From Clostridiales bacterium GWD2_32_19 (GTDB lineage Bacteria > Bacillota > Clostridia > Lachnospirales > UBA12420), in contig MGOU01000006.1 of the NCBI GenBank assembly GCA_001795385.1, positions 1 through 59,665 of the forward strand: a DNA stretch of 59,665 bases, read 5' to 3'. Each line of letters begins with the position of its first letter. The first letter of the stretch is position 1. The notes beneath the pieces were generated by a model that was given only the letters and a program-made list of their open reading frames with translations, made no database searches and was not told the origin of the DNA. Below, in pieces: positions 10,336-19,558 of this stretch. The position numbers and the translations under genes are program-made.

Positions 10336-10977
10336 TTATAAACACTTATATACTTCTTCTTTTTTTATTACACCTTCTCTAATTATTTTTACCTCTTCTT
10401 TATCTATTTCAACAATTGTGGATGGTTTATTACTTTCAAGAGGTCCACCGTCTATATATATATCTACATTCAGCTTAAATTGAGATACTATCTGTTCTAT
10501 ATTATAACAATTTTCATAGTTTGAGATGTTTGCACTTGTTACAACAACAGGAAAATTGCATTTATTAAGAATTAGTTGTGCTACTCTGTTGCTTGTACAT
10601 CTTATTCCTACCTTTTCTGAACCATTAGTAATATAATAGGGTATTACCTTACTTTTATTTAAAACCAAAGATAATGGTCCTGGCCAAAATTTTTCAATTA
10701 GTTTTTTTGTATTTTCTCCTAAAACATCTGTATACTTATATATATCACCTATATTTCCAACAAGAACCATCATTGGTTTTTCATAGTCTCTTCTTTTTAT
10801 ATTGTAGAGTTTCTTTACACTTTCAATATTACTAGCATTACAAGCTATACCATATACCGTATCAGTAGGAAAAACTACTATTCCCCCCTGTTCTAACATA
10901 ATAATTATATTATCTATGTCATATGTTGTCAGTTTTTTAGAATCTAGTATTATACACTCTTCTTCTCTATTATACAT
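10336..10977 (-). CDS. tsaC: threonylcarbamoyl-AMP synthase (TsaC/YrdC family)
   Basis: The product is a single-domain Sua5/YciO/YrdC protein of about 213 residues. It would condense threonine, bicarbonate and ATP to threonylcarbamoyl-AMP for the t6A37 modification of ANN-decoding tRNAs. The family pattern is clear: GGIVVFPTDTVYGIACNA, KRRDYEKPMMVLV, FWPGPLSLVL, and VVTSANIS. It lacks the extra C-terminal Sua5 domain. I place the start at the ATG at 10977, with AGGTG 6 bases upstream; the frame also has a GTG at 10986. Its position between recF and gyrB is unusual for this gene. Confidence 0.88.
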   Translation of the reverse strand: MYNREEECIILDSKKLTTYDIDNIIIMLEQGGIVVFPTDTVYGIACNASNIESVKKLYNIKRRDYEKPMMVLVGNIGDIYKYTDVLGENTKKLIEKFWPGPLSLVLNKSKVIPYYITNGSEKVGIRCTSNRVAQLILNKCNFPVVVTSANISNYENCYNIEQIVSQFKLNVDIYIDGGPLESNKPSTIVEIDKEEVKIIREGVIKKEEVYKCL

Positions 10978-11035
10978 ACCATTCACCTATCTTTGCTTTT
11001 GAGTTCATCTCCTAGAGAAAGAGATATGTAGTCCT

Positions 11036-12103
11036 TTACACTATTTTACCTTCTTTTATATTGAATATCTTACCTATATTTAGCTCTTTCATTATGTTTT
11101 CATCAAACTCTGTTGTTGTTAATATTGTTTGCACTTTTTGTATGTATTTTATTAAATGTTTTTGTCTTTGATTATCTAACTCTGATAAAACATCATCTAA
11201 AAGTAATATAGGGTTTTCACCAGTAATATTTTTTATTAATTCTATTTCTGCAAACTTTAACGACAGTATAGCTGTTCTCTGCTGGCCCTGTGAACCATAT
11301 CTTTTAAGATCCTTATTATTTACTTTAAAACTATAATCGTCCTTATGAGGCCCTACCATTGTGTATCCATATTTCTTTTCTAATTCTAAACTGTTTTCTA
11401 ATTCCTTTTCAAAATCTTGTTCGCTTACATTATTATTATATATAAGCTCTATATCTTCTTTATTTGATGTTAATGATTTATGTATTTCAAAAATGATGTT
11501 TTGTAATTCTTTTACATACTCACTTCTTTTCCTTATTACTTCTTTCCCATACTGCATCAGTTGATGATCCCATACACATAAAGTTTCACGTGAAACATTT
11601 TTGTTTTTAAGAATATTATTCCTTTGTTTTACAATTTTGTAATATTTTTGTATATTTTCAAAATATACTCTATCTATTTGAGATATTTGAGCATCAAAGT
11701 ATTGTCTTCTCACATCCGGTCCATTTTTAAAAAATAGCAAATCATCTGGAGTAAAAATAACTATATTAATTATTCCTATTAATTTTATAAGTTTGTTTAT
11801 ATATAACTCATTAATAGATATTGTCTTTTTTTTATTTTTATTTATATATATATTTATATGTTCTTCTCTATATTTCTTAGTTAAAATAGTCTTTATATAT
11901 AAATCTTCTTTATCCCAATTTATTAATTCCATATCTTTATGTTCTTTATATGATTTACCGATAGCTAAAATATAGATAGATTCTAGTAAATTTGTCTTTC
12001 CTTGTGCATTGTTTCCTATAAAAATATTTAGACCTTTATCTAAATCTATGTCTAATAAATTATAGTTTCTAAAATTTTCTAATTTAAGATTATTTATATA
12101 CAT
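11036..12103 (-). CDS. recF: DNA replication and repair protein RecF
   Basis: This 355-residue SMC-like ABC ATPase loads RecA at single-strand gaps together with RecO and RecR. The Walker A is GNNAQGKT (about 30-37), the signature motif is GSQGQQRT, and the Walker B is PILLLDDVLSELD. No clear ribosome site precedes the ATG, so translation may be coupled to the upstream rlbA message. A parS site is embedded in the coding sequence, where it encodes VSRET. The order dnaA-dnaN-rlbA-recF is the standard Firmicutes one. Confidence 0.96.
   Translation of the reverse strand: MYINNLKLENFRNYNLLDIDLDKGLNIFIGNNAQGKTNLLESIYILAIGKSYKEHKDMELINWDKEDLYIKTILTKKYREEHINIYINKNKKKTISINELYINKLIKLIGIINIVIFTPDDLLFFKNGPDVRRQYFDAQISQIDRVYFENIQKYYKIVKQRNNILKNKNVSRETLCVWDHQLMQYGKEVIRKRSEYVKELQNIIFEIHKSLTSNKEDIELIYNNNVSEQDFEKELENSLELEKKYGYTMVGPHKDDYSFKVNNKDLKRYGSQGQQRTAILSLKFAEIELIKNITGENPILLLDDVLSELDNQRQKHLIKYIQKVQTILTTTEFDENIMKELNIGKIFNIKEGKIV
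11582..11597. promoter_or_regulatory. parS site 3, inside recF
   Basis: agtttcacgtgaaaca differs from the consensus only in its first base. It lies within the recF coding frame, so the site is constrained both as protein code and as a ParB target. Confidence 0.85.
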
Positions 12104-12166
12104 AGGCTTATAGATATTAGTTTTCAGATATTAATAACCAGTAAATTTTTACTTTCATTTTTATCT

Positions 12167-12379
12167 TTAACCTTTAACTATTTTATACTCCCCTTCCTGT
12201 ACTTTAATTATATCCCCGTCTCGTAGTTTTTTACCTCTTTGTAGTGCTATTTCATCATTTACTATTATAATACCTTCTAGTATCATTAATTTAGCTTCTA
12301 CACCCGATGTCGCAACACCTGCAAGTTTCAAAAGCTGTCCTAGTTTTATATATTCTGTATCTATTTTTATTTCCGTCAT
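12167..12379 (-). CDS. rlbA: S4-domain RNA-binding protein YaaA/RlbA
   Basis: A 70-residue protein consisting only of an S4 fold (IKLGQLLKLAGVATSG...VNDEIALQRGKKLRDGDII). It sits between dnaN and recF in almost all Firmicutes and is thought to act in ribosome biogenesis. The order and length match the family exactly. Confidence 0.92.
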   Translation of the reverse strand: MTEIKIDTEYIKLGQLLKLAGVATSGVEAKLMILEGIIIVNDEIALQRGKKLRDGDIIKVQEGEYKIVKG

Positions 12380-12463
12380 AGTTATCCTCTTTTCGTATTT
12401 TTATTATACTTTTTATAAACATACATTCATTATAACTCTTTTATTATTTTTTTTCAATATTTT

Positions 12464-12526
12464 TTTATTCTTATATAATAAAAAATACCAACCAATGGAT
12501 GATATTTTTTATTATATAAGAATAAA
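12464..12526. terminator. 24-bp perfect hairpin between dnaN and rlbA
   Basis: The arms 12464-12487 and 12503-12526 are exact complements of A/T-rich sequence with a 15-base loop. A second stem with one mismatch (ggacagttt, 12541-12569) lies just after the dnaN stop. Together they probably end or dampen dnaN transcription before rlbA-recF. T-runs on the minus strand are poor. Confidence 0.55.
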
Positions 12527-12584
12527 TTTTTATCTTTCTAGGACAGTTTCTTAAAATAAAAAACCGTCCCTTTTACTTTATTAT

Positions 12585-13688
12585 TTAATCATTTGCTCTT
12601 ACTGGTAAAACTAAATATTTATAATCATCAGAGTCTAATGGAACTATTATACATGGACTTAAAGCTGATGTGAAATGAATATTTATATATTCATCATCTA
12701 TAACTTTTAATGCATCAATCAAATATTTTGGATTGAATGCCATTTTTAATACTTCTCCCTCTTTTTGTATATCTACTTCTTCATATGCACTTCCTAAAAC
12801 TGTATTAGATTTAATAATAATCTTATTTTCCTCTATTTCTAATTTAACAGGCTCTTTTTTAGTTATGCTTGATATTAGTGATGCTCTTTCAAGCCCTGAT
12901 AAAAATTCTATTCTTTTTACTTTTACTTTTGTATTATAATTATCAGTGAATATTGGTTTATATGATAAAAATTCGCCTTCTAGTAGTCTAGAAATAACAA
13001 TGCTGTCATCTAAATCAAAAAGAATATGGTTTTTATCAAAATATAAAGTTACTTTCTTTTCTAAATCTGAACTTAATATTTTAATTATTTCGTTCATTGT
13101 TTTACCTGGAACAACAATTTTTATATTATCTTTTGATTCAACCATACTTTTTCTATAAGAAATTCTGTATCCATCTATTGCAACAATATTTATAAATCCT
13201 TCGTTTATTTCAATTAATTCACCTGTTAAAATAGGTTTTGACTCTTCCACTGCAACAGAAAATAATGTCTGTCTTATCATGTCTTTAAGTTCACTCTGAA
13301 ATATAGTAAAACCATTGTTTTTTTCTATAGTATTTGGTTTAGGATACTCATCACCTTTTTGACCCGCTATTTTATATTCAGACATATCGCATTTTATAAT
13401 AACAACATTTTTGTCGTCTGCTTCTATGTATATTTCTTTATCAGGCAACTTCTTTATTATTTCTGAAAAAATTTTAGAATTGATTGCAATTTTTCCATTT
13501 TCTTTTATATTTGCTTTTACTTTACTTATAATACCTATTTCTAAATCATTTCCCATTAAAACAAATTCGTTGTTATTACACTCTAAAAATAAACATTCGA
13601 GTATAGGCATAGATGTTCTATTAGAAATTGCTTTTGATGAAATATTAAGACCTTCTATTAAATCATTTTTTGTACATGTTAATATCAT
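12585..13688 (-). CDS. dnaN: DNA polymerase III beta sliding clamp
   Basis: The product is the ring-shaped processivity clamp of about 367 residues. The N-terminal start pattern MILTCTKNDLIEGLNISSK aligns with other DnaN proteins, and the hydrophobic-pocket C-terminus LVLPVRAND is intact. Although the frame opens at 13700, alignment with the family and AAGGAG 12 bases upstream favour the ATG at 13688. It is encoded downstream of dnaA across a 280-base AT-rich gap. Confidence 0.95.
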   Translation of the reverse strand: MILTCTKNDLIEGLNISSKAISNRTSMPILECLFLECNNNEFVLMGNDLEIGIISKVKANIKENGKIAINSKIFSEIIKKLPDKEIYIEADDKNVVIIKCDMSEYKIAGQKGDEYPKPNTIEKNNGFTIFQSELKDMIRQTLFSVAVEESKPILTGELIEINEGFINIVAIDGYRISYRKSMVESKDNIKIVVPGKTMNEIIKILSSDLEKKVTLYFDKNHILFDLDDSIVISRLLEGEFLSYKPIFTDNYNTKVKVKRIEFLSGLERASLISSITKKEPVKLEIEENKIIIKSNTVLGSAYEEVDIQKEGEVLKMAFNPKYLIDALKVIDDEYINIHFTSALSPCIIVPLDSDDYKYLVLPVRAND

Positions 13689-13968
13689 AGTTGTGGACAT
13701 CTCCTTTTTTAAAAAATTATATAATATATATTCTTTTTATAGCAGTAGTTATAGTAGGGCCTGTGGATATGTATATAAGTACTTCAAACCTTTATTCAGC
13801 AGCAATTATAGAGTCTTAAAACTGTGTTGATATCTTTTTAATTTTAGAGGTATAATTTTAACAATTGTTAGTAACTTTTTAGTATATGAAAACAATAAAC
13901 AAATTATACATAAGTTATCAGATAAAAAATATCAAATAATGTATAAAAATCAATAAAGTTAAATGTAT
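13689..13968. other. AT-rich dnaA-dnaN spacer, possible second half of the origin
   Basis: In Bacillus this spacer holds the DNA-unwinding element of a bipartite origin. Here it is strongly AT-rich and contains one near-match to a DnaA box (tgtggatat, 13762-13770, one mismatch on the reverse strand). I see no coding frame. Its role in unwinding is inferred from the family arrangement only. Confidence 0.45.
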
Positions 13969-15306
13969 TTAATTTCCTTTTATTCTATTTTCTAACAATT
14001 CTACAATTTTCTTAATTTCTAAACTATTGTTTATTTCTGTATATATTTTATCGTAACCGTGCATTACAGTAGTGTGGTCTCTTCCTCCGAACATTTCACC
14101 AATTTTGGGTAATGACATGTCTGTTAGACTTCTCGATAAGTACATAGCAATTTGTCTAGGATATGAAATGGCTCTATTTCTCTTTTTAGATTTAAAATCT
14201 TCTATTTTTAAATTATAATATGATGCAACTATTTCTTGTATATATTCTATTGTTATATTTTTAGGCCTTGCAGATATAAAATCTTTCAAAGATTCTTTTG
14301 CAAGATTTAAGTCTATCGGTAGGTTTTGAAGTTTGGAAAAAGCGAGTATTCTATTAATTGCTCCTTCAAGCTCTCTAATATTAGATTTTATAGAAGTTGC
14401 AACAAATACTAAAACATCATCAGGAATATTATATTTTTCTCCTTCAACTTTTTTCTTTAGGATAGCAATTCTTGTTTCTAAATCAGGAGCTTGTATATCA
14501 GCTATAAGTCCCCATTCAAATCTTGATATAAGCCTTTCTTCTAATGTTTCTATTTCTTTAGGAGGTCTATCACTTGATATAATAATTTGTTTATTTGCTT
14601 CATGTAAAGTGTTAAATGTATGGAAAAACTCTTCTTGAGTACCTGTTTTTCCAGCTATGAATTGAATATCATCTACTAATAATACGTCAATATTTCTATA
14701 TTTATTTCTAAAAGCTTCATTATTTTTTAACTGAATAGAATTAATAAGCTCATTAGTGAATGTCTCTGAAGAAATATATAATATACGAGCACTCGGATTT
14801 TGGGCTAATATAAAATGCCCTATAGAATGCATTAAGTGGGTTTTACCAAGCCCAACTCCTCCATATAAGAAAAGAGGATTATAAGCTTTTGATGGGGTTT
14901 CTGCTACTGCTAAAGATGCAGTATAAGCCATTCTGTTCCCTCCACCTATTACAAATGTTTCAAAAGTATATTTAGGATTCAAATTATTTTTTATGCTAAC
15001 TTCGTTAGTTAAAACAGGTGATTGGTTTGCACTCTTTTGTGTATTATTTACTTGATCTAAAACAGTAATTTTTACATCAAAATCCATATTAGTTACTTGA
15101 CGAATAGCGTTTTGTATAAGTAAACTATATCTTTGAGATATAATGCCTTGTGCAAATGTTTCAAAAGTTTGAAGGATTATTGTATTGTTTTTGATCTCTA
15201 TAGGAATAAGTGTTTTAAACCATGTAGTATAACTAACTACAGAAACTTCATTTTTTAATACTTCTAAGGCTTCATTCCATATTTGTAATATATCCATATT
15301 TTGCAT
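13969..15306 (-). CDS. dnaA: chromosomal replication initiator DnaA
   Basis: The product is a 445-residue AAA+ initiator that binds DnaA boxes at oriC. It has an N-terminal helicase-loading domain, the Walker A GGVGLGKT (149-156), the Walker B LVDDIQF (210-216), and the C-terminal DNA-binding helix-turn-helix with the DnaA signature [16 protein letters not shown] chose the ATG at 15306: AGGAGG lies 7 bases upstream, whereas the frame extends 14 codons further without family similarity. A sigma-A promoter at 15371-15399 and the oriC boxes lie directly upstream. Unlike the usual Firmicutes order, parB rather than rpmH is its upstream neighbour. Confidence 0.97.
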   Translation of the reverse strand: MQNMDILQIWNEALEVLKNEVSVVSYTTWFKTLIPIEIKNNTIILQTFETFAQGIISQRYSLLIQNAIRQVTNMDFDVKITVLDQVNNTQKSANQSPVLTNEVSIKNNLNPKYTFETFVIGGGNRMAYTASLAVAETPSKAYNPLFLYGGVGLGKTHLMHSIGHFILAQNPSARILYISSETFTNELINSIQLKNNEAFRNKYRNIDVLLVDDIQFIAGKTGTQEEFFHTFNTLHEANKQIIISSDRPPKEIETLEERLISRFEWGLIADIQAPDLETRIAILKKKVEGEKYNIPDDVLVFVATSIKSNIRELEGAINRILAFSKLQNLPIDLNLAKESLKDFISARPKNITIEYIQEIVASYYNLKIEDFKSKKRNRAISYPRQIAMYLSRSLTDMSLPKIGEMFGGRDHTTVMHGYDKIYTEINNSLEIKKIVELLENRIKGN

Positions 15307-15370
15307 CAAAAGACCTCCTGTCTTACAATAACACCCGATTGCCATCATGGCATGTACGGATATATTTTAC

Positions 15371-15399
15371 ATTTTAACACAATTTTTTTAAATAATCAA
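15371..15399 (-). promoter_or_regulatory. sigma-A promoter of dnaA
   Basis: On the minus strand TTGATT and TAAAAT are spaced by 17 bases. The predicted transcript starts about 55-60 bases before the dnaA start codon, and the DnaA boxes lie upstream, allowing autoregulation. Confidence 0.75.
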
Positions 15400-15660
15400 T
15401 CAGTTTATTTTAAAAAATTGTTGATAAAAAACATGTTAATAATGTTAATACGGTGTATAGAAAAGAAAAAGGAAAAATAAACTATAAAAAACTAACAAAA
15501 TGTGTATAAGATTATTAACATTATAAATAGCATAAGTAAGATGTTTTTGAAAGTTATAAACAATATCAACAGTGTTATACACAGATATATATTGGTTTGT
15601 AAATGAATATTTTTATCCACATATTAACTATATAATATCAAAAAATCTGTGGATAAGCAA
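15400..15660. other. probable oriC with DnaA boxes
   Basis: This AT-rich segment lies upstream of dnaA. It holds two perfect DnaA boxes in opposite orientation (ttatccaca at 15613-15621, tgtggataa at 15648-15656) and two one-mismatch boxes (15575-15583 forward, 15501-15509 reverse). The remainder of the 641-base gap between dnaA and parB consists of a T-rich hairpin and an intergenic repeat. No coding frame is seen. Confidence 0.8.
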
Positions 15661-15661
15661 G

Positions 15662-15697
15662 AAAAAAACGATAAAAATTTTTTATCGTTTTTTTTTG
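15662..15697. terminator. bidirectional A/T hairpin beside oriC
   Basis: The sequence aaaaaaacgataaaaa is followed directly by its complement and a long T-run, so it can act as a terminator in either direction. It would stop parB transcripts before they enter oriC. Confidence 0.75.
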
Positions 15698-15784
15698 GAA
15701 ATATAATAAAGTATGCATATTATAAAAAAAAGTGTTTCCATTAGCCTCTCTTCGCATGAGGAACAAAAAAACATAGAATCTTTA

Positions 15785-15938
15785 ATCACTCAGAGTCAAT
15801 TACCCGTAGCTCTGTTGCGTGAGTCCTGTCATTGAGAGGAACGAAGCAATCCTGTTCTTTAAAAGACAAAAGAGAGATTGCTTCGTTCCTCTCAATGACA
15901 AAAAGATACCCCGCAGCTTTGCTGCGGGGAGGTTCATT
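15785..15938. repeat. palindromic intergenic repeat, copy 2
   Basis: It runs from atcactcagagtcaatt to gctgcggggaggttcatt. The centre is a long inverted repeat (aggaacgaagcaatc... agagattgcttcgttcct) that can form a cruciform or RNA hairpin. It lies just past the parB stop and is highly similar to 52353-52506. Confidence 0.85.
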
Positions 15939-15948
15939 AAAATATTTA

Positions 15949-16791
15949 TTACTTAGATATAATATCTACAATTCTCTGTAAATCATCATCACTGTAGTAT
16001 TCTATTTCTATTTTTCCTTTTGTTTGACCTTTTTTTATAGATATTTTTGTACCTAAAATATTTTTCAAGGTTTCTTCTACATCATTATAAATAGAAGAAG
16101 TTTTTGTTTTATTAGAAGTATTTTTTGGATTTTTATCAAATAGAGTTTTTACATATTCTTCTGTTTGTCTAACACTTAAACTTTTATCAATGATTATATC
16201 AGCAACTTTTTCTTGTAAATCATGATCTTCTATATTTACAATAGTTCTTGCATGGGCGTTCGAGATGTTTTTTTCTAGAAGATACATTTTTACTTTATCA
16301 CTTAATTTTAAAAGTCTAAGGGTATTTGCAACTGCAGATCTACTTTTGCCAATTTTTATGGCCATTTCCTCTTGTGTAATATCAAGTGTTTCTATAAGTT
16401 TTTGGTAAGCTTCTGCTTCTTCTAATGCATTGAGGTTTTCTCTTTGTATATTTTCGATTAAAGCTATTTGCATTGTTTCTTTAGGGTTATAATTTTTAAC
16501 GATAGATGGTATCTCTTTAAGACCTGCTATTTGAGATGCTCTATATCGACGCTCTCCGGCCACTATCTGATAGTGAGAAGCCATTTTTTTAACAATGATA
16601 GGTTGAATAACTCCATGTTCTTTTATTGAATCAGCAAGTTCATTTAGCTTGTCTTCATCAAATGACTTTCTGGGTTGATTTTTATTTGGCTTTATATCAT
16701 CAACAGGAATATTAATAATAGCTTCTTTTGCTTCTATATCAATATTATTTTCTATTAAAGCAGCAATTCCCTTACCTAGACCTTTTTTCAT
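15949..16791 (-). CDS. parB: chromosome-partitioning protein ParB/Spo0J
   Basis: The product of about 280 residues is the CTP-dependent DNA clamp that loads at parS and organises the origin. It has the N-terminal KKGLGKGIAALI motif, the CTPase motifs PNKNQPRKSFD and GERRYRAS, the helix-turn-helix (IGKSRSAVANTLRLLKL), and a C-terminal dimerisation domain. I chose the ATG at 16791, which has GGAGGT 7 bases upstream; the frame opens 12 codons earlier without a ribosome site. The cognate parS sites are found at 7277, 9557 and 11582. It is directly downstream of parA. Confidence 0.95.
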   Translation of the reverse strand: MKKGLGKGIAALIENNIDIEAKEAIINIPVDDIKPNKNQPRKSFDEDKLNELADSIKEHGVIQPIIVKKMASHYQIVAGERRYRASQIAGLKEIPSIVKNYNPKETMQIALIENIQRENLNALEEAEAYQKLIETLDITQEEMAIKIGKSRSAVANTLRLLKLSDKVKMYLLEKNISNAHARTIVNIEDHDLQEKVADIIIDKSLSVRQTEEYVKTLFDKNPKNTSNKTKTSSIYNDVEETLKNILGTKISIKKGQTKGKIEIEYYSDDDLQRIVDIISK

Positions 16792-16839
16792 AGTAGTTAC
16801 CTCCATTAAAAATCTTTTACTAGCCATCAGGTCTAGTAA

Positions 16840-17604
16840 CTAAACATTATTCCTAATAACTTCTTCTGCTAGTAATCTGTAACTCTCAGTACCTTTTGAA
16901 TTAGGGTCATATAAATTTATAGGTAATCCGTGACTAGGAGCTTCACCAAGCCGTACATTTCTTGGTATAATTGTTTTATACACATTTTCTTTTAAATGAT
17001 GTTTTACTTCTTCTACTACTTGTAGAGATAAGTTTGTACGAGCATCAAACATTGTAAAAATCATACCTTCTATATATAATTCAGGATTTAAACGCTTTTT
17101 AACTAAATTTATGGTATGCATCAGCTGTGTAAGGCCTTCAAGAGCATAATACTCACATTGAATAGGAACTAATACTGTATCGCATGCTGTCATTGCATTT
17201 AAGGTAAGCATACTAAGAGATGGAGGACAATCGACTATTATGAAGTCATAATCATCCCTTACTTTTTCTAATACTTGTTTAAGTAAGTATTCACGATTTT
17301 CAATACCTATGAATTCTATTTCAGAACCTGATAAGTCCATATTTGCAGGGGCAATAGTAAGATTTTTTTGTTTTGTTTTTAAGAGTATTTTATCTAAGCT
17401 TATTTCACTTAATAATACATTATATATAGTGCGTTTTAGTTTTGATTTGTCAATGCCAAGTCCAGTACTTGTATTGCCTTGTGGATCAAGGTCTACTATA
17501 AGTACCTTTTTTCCAGCTTCTGCTAGACATGCAGACAAGTTAACAGAGGTAGTCGTTTTACCAACTCCACCTTTTTGATTAGTTATAGAAATTATACGAC
17601 TCAT
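16840..17604 (-). CDS. parA: chromosome-partitioning ATPase ParA/Soj
   Basis: The 254-residue deviant-Walker ATPase has KGGVGKTTT at residues 11-19, the A-prime motif VLIVDLDPQGN, and FIIVDCPPSL. With ParB it helps origin segregation and, in Bacillus, regulates DnaA and sporulation. GGAGTGAT precedes the start. It belongs to an rsmG-parA-parB transcription unit. No noc gene is present, which is normal for Clostridia. Confidence 0.96.
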   Translation of the reverse strand: MSRIISITNQKGGVGKTTTSVNLSACLAEAGKKVLIVDLDPQGNTSTGLGIDKSKLKRTIYNVLLSEISLDKILLKTKQKNLTIAPANMDLSGSEIEFIGIENREYLLKQVLEKVRDDYDFIIVDCPPSLSMLTLNAMTACDTVLVPIQCEYYALEGLTQLMHTINLVKKRLNPELYIEGMIFTMFDARTNLSLQVVEEVKHHLKENVYKTIIPRNVRLGEAPSHGLPINLYDPNSKGTESYRLLAEEVIRNNV

Positions 17605-17683
17605 TTTATCACTCCGTTCCAGTATGCAAAGTACATAGATTTTGCTATATTATAACATAAAAGAAAAATTTAAACAAGCGAAG

Positions 17684-18397
17684 TTATTTTTTTATTTTTG
17701 ATATAGTTCTAGGGAACTTTTGAGGTGTATCTTTGATTTTTTTTATAAATACAATATTGTGACTTATATTAGTAGTAGGAACGACGTAAGTTTCTGTTTT
17801 TTCATAAGCTCCTCCTAGCTCGCTTATGATAGGGAGAGTAGCCTCTATCTCTTCGTTAATATTTGAAGGGCCTTTCATAGCTAGAAAATATCCGTTTTTA
17901 CATACAAAAGGGATACAAAACTCGGATAAAACGGGCAAATATGCTACTGCACGAGATGTACACATATCAAATTGTTCTCTATATTCTTTATTTTGTCCCA
18001 AAACTTCAGCGCGTGCATGCAGACATTCTACATTTTCAAGTGAAAGCTCACGACAAATATCCTTCAAAAAATTAATACGTTTATTTAATGAATCAACAAT
18101 AGTTATAGGTAAATCAGGCAGTAAAATTTTAAGTGGAATTGCAGGAAAACCGGCTCCAGAGCCTATATCTATCATGTTTTTTATTGCATTAAAATCAAAA
18201 AAACTTACTAGTGACATACAATCAATAAAATGTTTAAGAATTATATCTTTTTCATCTGTAATAGCAGTGAGATTGAATTTTTTATTGGTTTCTAGTAGCA
18301 TATTTTTATACATTATGAATTTATGAACCTGTTCAGGTGTTAAAAAAATATTAAATTGTTCGGCACTTGATTTTAATAAAAATTCTAATTCATTCAT
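17684..18397 (-). CDS. rsmG: 16S rRNA (guanine-527 N7)-methyltransferase
   Basis: The product of about 237 residues (GidB) methylates G527 of 16S rRNA. The SAM-binding motif is MIDIGSGAGFPAIPLKI, with VDSLNKRINFL and the later TSRAVAYL element. The ATG at 18397 follows GGAGGT by 6 bases; the frame extends 7 codons upstream without support. Its usual upstream neighbour mnmG is here 32 kb away, on the far side of the plus-strand secretion block. Confidence 0.95.
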   Translation of the reverse strand: MNELEFLLKSSAEQFNIFLTPEQVHKFIMYKNMLLETNKKFNLTAITDEKDIILKHFIDCMSLVSFFDFNAIKNMIDIGSGAGFPAIPLKILLPDLPITIVDSLNKRINFLKDICRELSLENVECLHARAEVLGQNKEYREQFDMCTSRAVAYLPVLSEFCIPFVCKNGYFLAMKGPSNINEEIEATLPIISELGGAYEKTETYVVPTTNISHNIVFIKKIKDTPQKFPRTISKIKK

Positions 18398-18499
18398 TAT
18401 GTACCTCCATTTTCTCATCTTGTCATTGTGAAGAGCTTTTTTTCTTTGATATTATTCAATTCTAAATTATTACAAAATGTTTAAATATTTCAAAAAGTA

Positions 18500-18528
18500 T
18501 TGATTTTTTTAAAATATTATACTATAAT
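18500..18528 (+). promoter_or_regulatory. sigma-A promoter opening the secretion-like block
   Basis: TTGATT and TATAAT are separated by exactly 17 bases. The predicted start is about 125 bases before the first pilin-like gene. The leader contains a small hairpin (gaacagt/actgttc near 18592-18609). Confidence 0.75.
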
Positions 18529-18659
18529 CATGATTAGATTGCAATATAGTATAATATAATTATAAGAAGTAGAGAAAATAGCACCATAAAATGAACAGTT
18601 TTTACTGTTCGCACTGTGCATTTTTTGCATTTGTGAATTAATTAAGGGGAGGAATACAT

Positions 18660-19010
18660 ATGTTGAAAAAATTAATGATAAGCGTTAATGTTCTTTTTTT
18701 ACTTGCTAGCACAACACTTTTAGCGAGGGCAGAATCAGTAATAGTTACTACAGAATCTTCGGAAGAAGTAGGGGATTTTATATCAAATCTTATAAGTAAA
18801 ATAATGCCACTTGCATATCAAATAGGAGCATTTTTAATTTTTCTTGCAGTTGTGGTAGCGGGTTTTGACATGATAAAGCATAGAAAAGATGCGGATAAAA
18901 GAAAAGAGGTACTTCATTCGTTTTTATGGCTTGCTGTAGGAGCTTTTATAATAGGAAGTGCAGTAGTAATAGCGGGTATGATATGGAATGGAACAGTTAA
19001 AATGTCATAA
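18660..19010 (+). CDS. VirB2/TrbC-like small pilin protein 1
   Basis: The 116-residue protein has an N-terminal signal peptide (about 1-24, ending in ARA), a short extracellular linker, and two transmembrane helices (about 54-72 and 87-109) joined by a basic cytoplasmic loop (KHRKDADKRKE). This is the topology of VirB2/TrbC-type pilins of type IV secretion systems. GGGGAGG precedes the ATG. It is paralogous to the next gene, sharing the pattern GxFLIFxAV...GF and SxLWLAVGAFxIG. Function as a pilus or channel subunit is inferred from topology and neighbours, not from a strong family match. Confidence 0.72.
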   Translation: MLKKLMISVNVLFLLASTTLLARAESVIVTTESSEEVGDFISNLISKIMPLAYQIGAFLIFLAVVVAGFDMIKHRKDADKRKEVLHSFLWLAVGAFIIGSAVVIAGMIWNGTVKMS

Positions 19011-19043
19011 TATAATAAATAACAACATTTTAAATGCAAAATA

Positions 19044-19072
19044 TTGACAAATGTCAAATAAAGTATTATAAT
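19044..19072 (+). promoter_or_regulatory. consensus sigma-A promoter of pilin 2
   Basis: TTGACA and TATAAT match the consensus perfectly with a 17-base spacer. Just downstream, the leader carries an 8-bp inverted repeat (tgtaatat at 19091-19098 with its complement at 19104-19111) that could stabilise the mRNA or serve as an operator. Confidence 0.88.
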
Positions 19073-19135
19073 ATACATATGAAACAAAAATGTAATATAG
19101 TCAATATTACATTTAACTTGAAAGGGGATGAAAAC

Positions 19136-19534
19136 ATGAAAAAAATATTAGCAAAATTATCTTTAATGTCTTTAGGGATAATGGGATTATCATCTAGTGT
19201 AGTTTTGGCAGATGGTCCTGTAACAGGAGTAGAATTAAGTACTACTCTCTCGACTATTATAACTACTATAAACACTTTTGCAACACCAATAGGATCGTTT
19301 TTAATATTTATAGCTGTTTTAATGGTAGGATTTAGTATTCTTAAAAATAAAGACAAAGCAGATGAAAGATCAAAATCAATGGAGTCTTTATTATGGCTGG
19401 CAGTGGGAGCTTTTGTTATAGGTGCGGCTTTAACAATTGCTGGAGTATTAATAAAACCAGCTGATGATAGTACTTTAAAGAATACAACAACACCATATAA
19501 CACGGAAATACAAGCAGGAAACTTTATAATATAA
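19136..19534 (+). CDS. VirB2/TrbC-like small pilin protein 2
   Basis: The 132-residue protein has a signal peptide (about 1-25, ending VLA), two transmembrane helices (about 52-69 and 84-106) with a charged loop, and a polar C-terminal tail of about 25 residues. I chose the ATG at 19136 because AAAGGGGATG lies just upstream; the frame opens 34 codons earlier inside the promoter region. It has its own perfect promoter and its own strong terminator, which suggests it is made in larger amounts than the rest of the system, as expected for a major subunit. It is a paralogue of the gene at 18660. Confidence 0.74.
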   Translation: MKKILAKLSLMSLGIMGLSSSVVLADGPVTGVELSTTLSTIITTINTFATPIGSFLIFIAVLMVGFSILKNKDKADERSKSMESLLWLAVGAFVIGAALTIAGVLIKPADDSTLKNTTTPYNTEIQAGNFII

Positions 19535-19558
19535 TTTCCAGAAATATTAATTAATTTT

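Noticed and set aside
19066-19503. Minus-strand reading frame opposite pilin 2
   Set aside because: The plus strand has a perfect promoter, ribosome site, signal peptide and terminator; the minus frame has none of these.
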